From contig NZ_VDMS01000001.1 in the NCBI RefSeq assembly GCF_006346395.1, forward strand, positions 310,001-374,000: a stretch of DNA of 64,000 nt, written 5' to 3'. Position numbers and translations under genes: made by a program. Positions 55,401 through 62,168 of the stretch are shown piece after piece. The notes beneath the pieces are model-generated. The model worked only from the letters and a program-made list of their open reading frames with translations, searched no databases and was not told where the DNA came from. Source of the stretch: Nocardioides plantarum. GTDB lineage: Bacteria; Actinomycetota; Actinomycetes; Propionibacteriales; Nocardioidaceae. Position 1 is the stretch's first letter. Each line of letters begins with the position of its first letter.

Positions 55401-55581
55401 CGCCGACCTGGACCACGGAGTAGACGCGGCCGTCCAGGACGTGGGGCGTGCCGGGGGCGGCGACCTCCGTGACGAGCCGACCGGCCGGCGCGTCGGTGTC
55501 GGCCGCCGAGGCCGTCGGTCCGGGCACCGCCGTGACGAGCAGGAACGCGGCGGCCGCCGCGAGGATCTTGGACATACGCAT
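52450..55581 (-). CDS. Secreted beta-propeller protein with malectin-like domain
   Basis: 1043 aa, signal peptide MRMSKILAAAAAFLLVTAVP. A propeller (about 40-465; VYVGGSFTSIAGVARQRVAR) is followed by a malectin-like carbohydrate-binding domain (about 475-625; VRLYFANRCGCTSGVGQRTF, DVVLRHEIENPLLNGIEIV), a second propeller-like domain (about 650-810; RGAFMVNGSLYVAGADGTLT) and a C-terminal beta module (about 830-1043) homologous to the first modules of the giant PKD protein. It is closely related to the 674-residue protein at 42993. It leads an operon with the lipoprotein and atypical LuxR regulator. An ATG at 55608 is an alternative start. Confidence 0.85.
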   Translation of the reverse strand: MRMSKILAAAAAFLLVTAVPGPTASAADTDAPAGRLVTEVAAPGTPHVLDGRVYSVVQVGGTIVLGGTFTRVRNDGETTELTRNGLVAFDAVTGRISTTFAPNPNGGVRVVLPSGDDTTVYVGGSFTSIAGVARQRVARVRVSDGSLVTTFNAGGVTGEVRDLSLRSGRLWLGGAFTHVGGVSHPALATVNPTTGAVSPYMSLPIAGYHNEGATQVLKMDVTPDGSRLVAIGNFDTLAGATNHQLLVLDLTGTSAAPSTFRTSFYTTPCSGSFDTYMRDVDFSPDGSYFVVGTTGAYGGPEAACDTVARFDLGTGGSDVRPSWVDYTGGDTTYSVEATPGVVYVGGHQRWWNNPFAGDSAGQGAISREGIAALDPVNGLPLTWNPGRAKGVGVFDFLSTTQGLWVASDTDRIGNFQLKSRIARFNPQGVTFPAVRTPTLPSDVYVGGPVGAATAPGVLYRVNAAGPALAAATGPDWAADTDAQPSALHGPGSNRAGYAPITTVDATVPTGTPSALFDDELWDPSGGPDQTWAFPVPAGTPVEVRLYFANRCGCTSGVGQRTFDVDVDGTRVLSDLDLVQSVGHDVGTMRSFPVTSDGTVDVVLRHEIENPLLNGIEIVRTDVAPPAAPSGLRRRAYDGTTAGPTVTAADGGIDWAATRGAFMVNGSLYVAGADGTLTQRPFDGSTYGAASPVATSDAIVPLTSWRDDIQKATGMFFDRGRIYYTLTGSAELYYRYFSPQSGVVGAKRLVASGPVVGSRFGDVRGMFVTPTHLYWGESDGSLHRIGWAQAGPAGYPVAGTSATVSGPALDGTDWGARSLFVYQGADGQGTGQPVTGTLAHVASASATANGTAHRVTVPSGVQAGDRLLLHLTVNDSTVVAAGPPGWSSVDSVDGSGVLGRSWTRIATAADLGSSVTATTSATAKSAVSVSAYRSSTGTSTIVAHAASVDAVSGTSHTAPSVVLPDPGAWVVTSWTAKSSVDTQLVASSPTVPRSGVTGTGGGRLTTVVGDSGGPRASGPTGDVTATSSPAVTRTVMFTTAISPG

Positions 55582-55675
55582 CGGGACCACCCAGGCTCTC
55601 CGTGGCACAGCCTCACGGCTCGGATCTCGGACAGTAGGGAGCCGGAATCCCCCCGGGACCGACCTCGACGCCAGT

Positions 55676-55693
55676 TACCCACTTTCGGTGACG
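55676..55693 (-). promoter_or_regulatory. Surface-regulon site C
   Basis: TACCCA-CTTTC-GGTGACG. For the minus-strand propeller gene the likely -10 TACTGT (55636-55631) lies 39 bp away, equal to the spacing at site B. It also lies about 55 bp before the ATG of the plus-strand polymerase gene, so it may serve both directions. Confidence 0.45.
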
Positions 55694-55747
55694 GTCGGGA
55701 CCCGCGCACGGGGTTGGGTGGGGGCGGTGACCCTGGTGGCCCCGAGC

Positions 55748-57823
55748 ATGCGCGTCGAGCGGGGCCCCGCCGTCCTCTCCCCGTCGAGCAGCAGGCGCAC
55801 CGGGGGGTGGCCCGCGCACTGGCCGCTGACGGTGCTGGTGCTCGGCTACCCGGTCTGGTGGCTCCTCGGCATCGACTCGCTGCTCCCGTTCGTGCTCGCC
55901 GTACCGATGTGGTGGCAGCTGCGGGCCCGCCGTCGGTGGCGACTGCCCCCCGCGACCGGGTGGTGGCTGCTGTTCGTGCTGTGGGTCGCCCTGGGGGTCA
56001 CCATGCTCTGGGTGGACGCCCCGGGCGGCGTCCCGGGCGGCGGGGCCTCCCGGCTGCTGGTGTTCGGCTACCGGCTGGCCTGGTACGCCGCCTGCGGGAT
56101 CGTCCTGCTGTGGGTCACCAACCTGGACCGGTCGGTCACCGACCGCCGGCTGCACGCCCTGCTGGGCTACCTGTTCGTGGTGTGCGTGGCCGGCGGCCTC
56201 CTCGGCCTCGCCGCGCCGGGGTTCGAGGTGCGGTCGGCGGTCGAGCTGCTGCTCCCCCGGGGACTCACCTCCAACGAGTTCGTGTCCTCCCTGGTGCACC
56301 CCCAGGCCGCCGACGTGCAGACGGTCCTGGGTCGCCCGGAGGCCAGGCCCAAGGCGCCGTTCCCCTTCACCAACACCTGGGGCAGCTGCCTGTCGATCAC
56401 CCTGGTCTTCTTCGTGGTGCTGCTGGCCCAGCACAAGCGGTGGCGCGGCCCGGGCGCGGTCGTCCTGGTCCTGGCAGCGATCCCCGTCGTCTACTCGCTC
56501 AACCGTGGCCTGTGGGCGTCCATCGCGCTCGGGGTCGTCGGGATGACCCTGCTGGCCGTGCGTCGGGGCAGCCGCGCCGCCGTCCTGGGCGTGATCGCGG
56601 GGACCGTCCTCGGCGTGGTCCTGCTGCTCGCCAGTCCTCTCGGCACGCTCTACCAGGACCGGCTCGACCACCAGCACAGCAACGACCGGCGCGCCCAGCT
56701 CCTCGAGGCCACGGTCGGCTCGGTGTCCACCGGATCCCCCGTCCTCGGGTTCGGCACGACGCGCGACGTCGAGGGCAGCTTCGCCTCGATCAGCGGTGCC
56801 GCGACCCCGGACTGCCCGGCCTGCGGGGTGCCGCCCCTCGGCACCCAGGGACAGCTGTGGCTGGTCGTGTTCTCGCAGGGCTGGCCCGGGCTCCTGTTCT
56901 TCCTGGGGTTCCTGTTCCGCAGCCTGGCCGCCGTCTGGCGGTGCCGCACCGCGACGCAGGCCGCGGCCAGCTTCGCGATCGCGTTCTTCGTGCTCCAGCT
57001 GCCGATCTACGACACCCTCGGGCTGCCCCTGTACGTCGTGATGGTGGCGATCGGCATGGCCGCACGCGAGCAGCTCCCCGCCCGGGCGCCTACCCCCGCC
57101 CCGTTGACGCCGACCGCGGTCGTGGTCGCCGTCCTCGCACTGGCCTCGGTCGCGGGGGCGGTGGCGGGGCGGGCCGTGGGCGGGGCCGAGCGGACCACGG
57201 AGTACACCAGCCGGGTCTCGGTCCTCATCACCCCCGCTCCGGTCTACCTCGACACCGGTTCGACCCTGGACGGCGGCCGGCTGGCGGCGGCGCCCGTGCC
57301 GCGGGAGGTCACCGTCGACACCGAGGCCGCCCTCCTCCGGTCGCAGCCGGCGCTCTCGCAGGCGGCCCGCGCCTCCGGGGTGCCCGTCGCGGCGCTCCGC
57401 ACCGGGGTCACGGTCACCGCGCCACCGAGCTCGCAGGTCCTCGACGTCGACGTCCGCGCCCCGGGGGCACCGCAGGCCGAGCGGGCCTCGGCCGCCGTCG
57501 CCACGGCGTACCTCGACGTGCGTCGCTCCTACCTCGAGAGGCGTCGCGACGAGACCCTGGCCGCGCTGCGCGACCAGCTGCGCCATCTCGGCACGGGCTC
57601 GGCGCGTCTCACGACGGCCCGGGAGGTCCTGTCCTCGCGGATCACCTACCTGCTCGTCTCGCGTCCCACGATCGGCCGGGTCATCCGCCACTCCGACGCT
57701 GTCCCGGTCGGCAGCCAGCCCCTGGTGCCCGTCGCCTCCGGCGCCGCGCTGGGGCTGCTCCTCGGGATCCTCCTGCTGCGCCGCATCCGTCCCGTCCCGT
57801 CGACCACGAGGAGCCGTCCATGA
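55748..57823 (+). CDS. Fused O-antigen polymerase (Wzy-like) and Wzz-like chain-length protein
   Basis: 691 aa. Residues about 1-440 form a polytopic membrane half with about ten helices and a Wzy_C/O-antigen-ligase-like loop (PFPFTNTWGSCLSITLVFFV, SLNRGLWASIALGVVGMTLL, GFGTTRDVEGSFASISGAAT). Residues about 455-691 have one membrane helix, an extracytoplasmic helical-beta stretch with SVLITPAPVYLDTG and many Arg/Gln-rich coils, and a final helix (LVPVASGAALGLLLGILLLR), the layout of Wzz/GNVR co-polymerases. These are normally separate proteins. No kinase domain is attached. GTG starts at 55727 or upstream are possible. Confidence 0.75.
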   Translation: MRVERGPAVLSPSSSRRTGGWPAHWPLTVLVLGYPVWWLLGIDSLLPFVLAVPMWWQLRARRRWRLPPATGWWLLFVLWVALGVTMLWVDAPGGVPGGGASRLLVFGYRLAWYAACGIVLLWVTNLDRSVTDRRLHALLGYLFVVCVAGGLLGLAAPGFEVRSAVELLLPRGLTSNEFVSSLVHPQAADVQTVLGRPEARPKAPFPFTNTWGSCLSITLVFFVVLLAQHKRWRGPGAVVLVLAAIPVVYSLNRGLWASIALGVVGMTLLAVRRGSRAAVLGVIAGTVLGVVLLLASPLGTLYQDRLDHQHSNDRRAQLLEATVGSVSTGSPVLGFGTTRDVEGSFASISGAATPDCPACGVPPLGTQGQLWLVVFSQGWPGLLFFLGFLFRSLAAVWRCRTATQAAASFAIAFFVLQLPIYDTLGLPLYVVMVAIGMAAREQLPARAPTPAPLTPTAVVVAVLALASVAGAVAGRAVGGAERTTEYTSRVSVLITPAPVYLDTGSTLDGGRLAAAPVPREVTVDTEAALLRSQPALSQAARASGVPVAALRTGVTVTAPPSSQVLDVDVRAPGAPQAERASAAVATAYLDVRRSYLERRRDETLAALRDQLRHLGTGSARLTTAREVLSSRITYLLVSRPTIGRVIRHSDAVPVGSQPLVPVASGAALGLLLGILLLRRIRPVPSTTRSRP

Positions 57824-58749
57824 CGCCCAGCACCGAAGGCACCCGAACCCGTCGCGATGTCGACGTCGTCATCGCCACCCGGCACCGCCCCGAGATGGTC
57901 CGCGAGGCCATCGCCGCCGTCGGCGCCCAGGAGTACGACGGCACCGTGCGCTGCCTCGTCGTGCACGACGGGACCGAGCCCGACGCCGACCTCGTCAGCA
58001 CCGACCGCGACCGGCCGGTACAGGTGCTCGGCAACGTGGGCACTCCGGGGCTCGCGGGAGCCAGGAACACCGGGGTCCGGGCCGGGTCCGCGCCCTACGT
58101 CGCGTTCTGCGACGACGACGACCTGTGGCGTCGCGACAAGGTGGCCCTCCAGGTCGGTCTCCTCGAGAGGGAGGGGGTCGACACGGTGGTGACCGGGGTC
58201 CGGATCCACTACGGGGAGGGGTCCGTCGACCGGGTCCCGCGCCCCGAGGAGCTCCGGGCCGAGGTGCTGGCCCGGCGCCGGGTCGTGGCCGCCCACCCGT
58301 CCACGGTCCTCGTACGGCGCTCGGCCCTCGAGGGCGACATCGGCCCGTTCGACGAGGCCATCCCGGGGAGCTACGGCGAGGACTACGACTGGATGCTGCG
58401 CGCGGTGGCGGTGGGCCCGGTCGCGGTGGTCGAGGCGGCCCTGGTGGACGTGCGGTGGGGCTCCTCGCAGTTCTCCCGACAGTGGCGGACCATCGTCGAC
58501 GCCCTGGACTACCTGATGGCCAAGCACCCGGTCTTCCAGGCCGATCCGCGGGCCGTGGGCCGGCTGCACGGGCAGCAGGCCTTCGCGCTCGCCGCGCTGC
58601 ACCGGGGCGGCTCGGTGCCCGCCATCGCCCGCACGCTCCGTGACGCGCCGACCGAGCCGCGCGCCTACCTCGCCGCCGCGGTCGCGCTGCGACTGGTCAG
58701 CGCCGACCGGGTCCTCGACCTGGTCAACCGCCGCGGCCGGGGGATCTGA
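57820..58749 (+). CDS. Family 2 glycosyltransferase
   Basis: 309 aa. GT-A fold with VDVVIATRHRPEMVREAIAA, NVGTPGLAGARNTGVRAGSA, the DxD-like AFCDDDDLWRRDKVALQVGL (about 87-106) and GSYGEDYDWMLRAV. It should add a sugar to the lipid-linked repeat unit in the cytoplasm. The ATG overlaps the polymerase stop by 4 bp. Its 3' end overlaps the opposite phosphotransferase by 26 bp. Confidence 0.88.
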   Translation: MTPSTEGTRTRRDVDVVIATRHRPEMVREAIAAVGAQEYDGTVRCLVVHDGTEPDADLVSTDRDRPVQVLGNVGTPGLAGARNTGVRAGSAPYVAFCDDDDLWRRDKVALQVGLLEREGVDTVVTGVRIHYGEGSVDRVPRPEELRAEVLARRRVVAAHPSTVLVRRSALEGDIGPFDEAIPGSYGEDYDWMLRAVAVGPVAVVEAALVDVRWGSSQFSRQWRTIVDALDYLMAKHPVFQADPRAVGRLHGQQAFALAALHRGGSVPAIARTLRDAPTEPRAYLAAAVALRLVSADRVLDLVNRRGRGI

Positions 58750-59968
58750 CCCGCCGGATCCGGGCCTCCAGCGCCGAGACCATCACCTCGGCGGGCCCGG
58801 TGATGTCGGCGCCGCGCTCGGCGTCGAGGAGCGCGGCGTAGCGACCGGCCACCGCCGCCAGGTAGAGGTCGGCCACGAGGCCGGCCCGTGGGTCCGCGGA
58901 CCCGCCGGGCTGCAGCGCCGAGAGCACCACCGCGACGTCGATCCCGCGGGCCCGGGTGGCGGTCTGGACCCGGTGGTGCCACGGGTCGAGGCCGACCGGG
59001 ACGCCCGACTCGAACCGTTCCCAGTCCCACAGCATCACGCGCGACCGGTGCCGCGCCATGTTCCAGGGCGTCCAGTCGCCGTGCCATGCCCCGACGTCGA
59101 CCGTCGTGCGTCCGTGCTCCTCGTCGAGCGCCGCCAGGCAGCGGACCAGGCGCCGGCGCAGGTCGCCGTCGTCGCCCGCACGGGCGGTCGTCAGCTGCCG
59201 GCGCCACCACGCCAGCTCGGCCAGCGGCCGCGGCGCCTCCCCGAAGGCGCCCGACAGCTCCGCCATGGCCTCGAGCGGCGGCCGTACGGCGGCGCGCCGG
59301 CGCAGGGTCGGCACGCCGCGCAGGGGCGAGACCACCAGCACGTCCATGCCGTTCCAGGTGGAGGCGGCGAGCACCGCCGGCACCTGCAGGTGCTCGAAGC
59401 GGTGGCCTGCGAGACGTCGCAGCGCCCGGGTCTCGGCGCGCACGTCGCAGCGCGCCTGGGCCGAGTCCCCGACCTTGGCGAAGGCGACCGTCCGACCGTC
59501 GCCGTCGAACACCTGGAGGACCGGCTTGCGGTTGACCCGCGCGGGCCCCACCCCGAGCGCGATGTCGACCGGCATCCCCAGGACCCGGCCGAGGTGGTCG
59601 CGCAACGCCGTGTCGTGCGGCGCGCGCTCCACCACGACCCGGTCGCGCAGCACCGCGCCTCCCGTGGCCCGGGTGAGCGCCGCCGCGGCGAGTCGCGTGA
59701 CGACGTCGCGGCCGCTGCTGGCCGCGCTGAACCGGCGCACCGCGGACGACGCCGCGGCGGCCGGACGCACGGGCACGAGGAGCTGGGCCCGGCGGGCGTC
59801 GGGCAGCAGCGCGTAGTGCTCACCCCCGCTCCCGGGGTCGGCCCGGCCCCGGGCGACCAGCTCGACGCTCGCGCCGGGCCACAGCGAGCGCGCGGTCGCC
59901 AGCAGCGCGGGAGCGCCCTCCGCGGGCCCGGGTGCCGATCTGTCGACCGGCGCCGTACCCGACGTCAT
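58724..59968 (-). CDS. Aminoglycoside-phosphotransferase-fold kinase in the exopolysaccharide region
   Basis: 414 aa. The C-terminal half has the catalytic loop AWHGDWTPWNMARH (about 292) and metal motif LWDWERFESGVP (about 312). The N-terminal half (about 1-190) is less clear. It resembles the kinases found in polysaccharide clusters, which may phosphorylate a sugar or alcohol. It is coupled to the next minus-strand gene upstream (ATGA overlap at 59965-59968). Substrate unknown; not a resistance gene by any evidence here. Confidence 0.78.
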   Translation of the reverse strand: MTSGTAPVDRSAPGPAEGAPALLATARSLWPGASVELVARGRADPGSGGEHYALLPDARRAQLLVPVRPAAAASSAVRRFSAASSGRDVVTRLAAAALTRATGGAVLRDRVVVERAPHDTALRDHLGRVLGMPVDIALGVGPARVNRKPVLQVFDGDGRTVAFAKVGDSAQARCDVRAETRALRRLAGHRFEHLQVPAVLAASTWNGMDVLVVSPLRGVPTLRRRAAVRPPLEAMAELSGAFGEAPRPLAELAWWRRQLTTARAGDDGDLRRRLVRCLAALDEEHGRTTVDVGAWHGDWTPWNMARHRSRVMLWDWERFESGVPVGLDPWHHRVQTATRARGIDVAVVLSALQPGGSADPRAGLVADLYLAAVAGRYAALLDAERGADITGPAEVMVSALEARIRRVRSPGRGG

Positions 59969-61275
59969 CGGTCCCGGACGCAGGCGAACAGGTGCCTGCC
60001 GTAGTTGCCGTCGTACGGCGCGACGTCGTCCTGGTCGGCGCCGAGGTCGATGACCCGGTCGAAGGTGCCGTGACGCACGAGGAAGTCGCGCACGTGGTCG
60101 GTGTCCCACTCGCGCAGCGAGTCGCGGAACCACGCCTCGTGCGCCTGTCCGGTGTCGAGGAACAGCACCCGCCCGGTGACCCGGTCGAGCAGGCTCAGCA
60201 GCCCGACCGCGTCGACCTCGCCCCGGCCGAGCGCGAAGTGGTGCAGCAGGCTGAAGCACGACACCACGTCGTAGGTGCCCTGGCGCTCCCGCAGGAGCTG
60301 GACGGCGTCGCCGGTCGTGACGCGCTCGGGCGCCAGCCCGTAGGCCGCCGCCGCCAGGGTCGGCGCCAGCGGGTCCCGCTCGATGCCCTGGACGTCGTGG
60401 CCGGCGTCGGCCATGGCGGCCAGGAACCAGCCGTAGCAGCTCGCCACGTCGAGGTACGTCGCGCCGTCGAGGTGCAGGTCGCGCAGCACGGCGCGCATCT
60501 TGTCGAGGCGGTCGGTGCAGCGTCGTACGGTCGCCCACGACGTCGCGAGCTCGGGCGCGTCCACGGGCTGGTAGAGCTCGCGCTCACCGCCGATCCACGA
60601 CATCCGGTCCAGGAGGTCCTGCAGGGGCGTGGTCACCGCCCGGCGTCGTACCCGCACCTCGACCGTCGGCGCCCCGTCCACGGCCAGGCGGGCGACCCGG
60701 TGGTGCCCGTCGACCACCTGGTAGCAGTCGGACCCCTGGATCGGCGCCACCAGGATCGGGGCGCCGGGCCGCGAGCCGGCGGGACGCACCGGCGTGTCCT
60801 GGCCCGGGGGCAACGGGGCGGGGTCGAGGAAGCCCCGGGCCACGCGCACGATGCCGGCGTCGTCCGTGGCACCGAACCAGTGGCCGGACACCGCGATGCT
60901 CCGCCGGGCCATGGCGGCGTAGTCCGTGCCGAGCAGCTCGTCGTCGCGCAACGGGCCGGCGCCCGCGGCACGCAGGAGGTCGGCGTGCGGACCGTCGGCG
61001 ACCCGACGCGAGGTCCACATGAGGTCGCCGGTCGCCCGGGCGTAGTCCGCCCCGCGCAGGCCGTTCTGGCCGCCCAGCAGGATGCGTGGCACCGGCACCG
61101 ACCGCGGGTGCGGCTCCCAGACCAGGGGGTCGGCCAGCCGGGCGCGGACCGGGGCCGGGACGGGCAGCTGCCCGGCGCGCGCCGCCCCTGCCGAGAGCCG
61201 GGCCTGCAGCACGCTGGCGCCCCGGCGTCGGGCCCGACGCAGCCGCAGCCGGGTGCCGGTCGGTACGCCGATCAC
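59965..61275 (-). CDS. ParB-like domain fused to a SAM methyltransferase
   Basis: 436 aa from a GTG. The N-terminal part (about 50-220) includes CYQVVDGHHRVARLAVDG (about 185-202), the mark of ParB/sulfiredoxin-like nucleotide-binding domains. The C-terminal part (about 265-430) is a methyltransferase: ATYLDVASCYGWFLAAMADA, IERDPLAPTL, TTGDAVQLL and VVSCFSLLHHF. In this gene set it could methylate the polysaccharide or a sugar. The start overlaps the sulfotransferase stop by 4 bp. The role of the ParB-like domain is unknown. Confidence 0.8.
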   Translation of the reverse strand: MIGVPTGTRLRLRRARRRGASVLQARLSAGAARAGQLPVPAPVRARLADPLVWEPHPRSVPVPRILLGGQNGLRGADYARATGDLMWTSRRVADGPHADLLRAAGAGPLRDDELLGTDYAAMARRSIAVSGHWFGATDDAGIVRVARGFLDPAPLPPGQDTPVRPAGSRPGAPILVAPIQGSDCYQVVDGHHRVARLAVDGAPTVEVRVRRRAVTTPLQDLLDRMSWIGGERELYQPVDAPELATSWATVRRCTDRLDKMRAVLRDLHLDGATYLDVASCYGWFLAAMADAGHDVQGIERDPLAPTLAAAAYGLAPERVTTGDAVQLLRERQGTYDVVSCFSLLHHFALGRGEVDAVGLLSLLDRVTGRVLFLDTGQAHEAWFRDSLREWDTDHVRDFLVRHGTFDRVIDLGADQDDVAPYDGNYGRHLFACVRDR

Positions 61276-62168
61276 GACGCCGCCCCGACCCGGCGCCACG
61301 AGGGCTCCCGACCGATCAGCTCGGCCAGCTCGCCGTCGTACGGCTCGAAGTGGCGCCTCAGGCTCCGGCGCAGCTCGTCGTCGGGCGGGGGGCCGGGCCG
61401 CGCGTTCCACGCCTCGACCTCCGTCGGCACCCAGGGCGTGAGGCCGAGCTCCTCCTGCAGCTGCAGGAAGCGGCCCCGGGTGTCGGTGAAGAAGTCGTCG
61501 GCGTCGACCACGTGGACCCGGGAGGGCCCCAGCGCGGTGAGGTAGCGCCGTACCTGGGGGGCGTACTCCCCGCGCTGGAGGTAGGCGTGGTGGCGGTGCG
61601 CGAAGCTGCGGTAGCCCGGCTCGTGGCGCAGCCGCTCGGACTCCCCCGCGGTCCGGACGCCCTCGGCGTCCAGCGCCTCGCGCAGCGGCAGCGTGTCGAA
61701 GCCGCGCGCCACCTCGTGCCGGTGTGCGGACAGGGCCCGGCTCACCGGGTCCCGGAGGAGCACGACGACGTGGGCGTCGGGGAGGTCCCGGGCGATCCGC
61801 TCGGCCGCGAGCGGGTGGAAGAGGTAGTAGCCGCTGCACTCGAAGGCGATCGGCGCCTTCCCCGACGCCCCCGGAAGGCCACGACGGACCGGGAAGTGAC
61901 CCAGGTACCAGTCGCGGGGGCGGGCGTACTCGTCGTCGAAGTAGCTGGTCCCCTTGCTCAGCGTCGGGCGCCGTAGGTCGGGGTGGGCCGCCATCAGGCG
62001 GAACATCGTGGTGGTCCCGCACCGTTGCGCACCGACCACGACGATGCCCGGCCCCGGCCGCAGCCCCCAGGTCGCCCGACCCCAGGCCAGGGCCGCGTCG
62101 CGGACGCGGCCGGACGCAACGGGGCCCAGACGGTCTCCTACGGCACGTACGGCGTCTCGAGCCCGCAT
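61272..62168 (-). CDS. PAPS-dependent sulfotransferase
   Basis: 298 aa. The 5'-phosphosulfate-binding motif is VVVGAQRCGTTTMFRLMAAH (about 43-62). The 3'-phosphate motif is VVVLLRDPVSRALSAHRHEV (about 141-160). It transfers sulfate from PAPS to a hydroxyl or amine. In this operon the acceptor is probably the exopolysaccharide or its lipid-linked precursor, which would make the polymer sulfated (inference). The 5' end overlaps the flippase gene by 31 bp. No PAPS-synthesis gene is in view. Confidence 0.88.
   Translation of the reverse strand: MRARDAVRAVGDRLGPVASGRVRDAALAWGRATWGLRPGPGIVVVGAQRCGTTTMFRLMAAHPDLRRPTLSKGTSYFDDEYARPRDWYLGHFPVRRGLPGASGKAPIAFECSGYYLFHPLAAERIARDLPDAHVVVLLRDPVSRALSAHRHEVARGFDTLPLREALDAEGVRTAGESERLRHEPGYRSFAHRHHAYLQRGEYAPQVRRYLTALGPSRVHVVDADDFFTDTRGRFLQLQEELGLTPWVPTEVEAWNARPGPPPDDELRRSLRRHFEPYDGELAELIGREPSWRRVGAAS

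Noticed and set aside
52717..58749. 2010-residue plus-strand open frame
   Set aside because: It crosses several real genes on both strands and has low-complexity composition.
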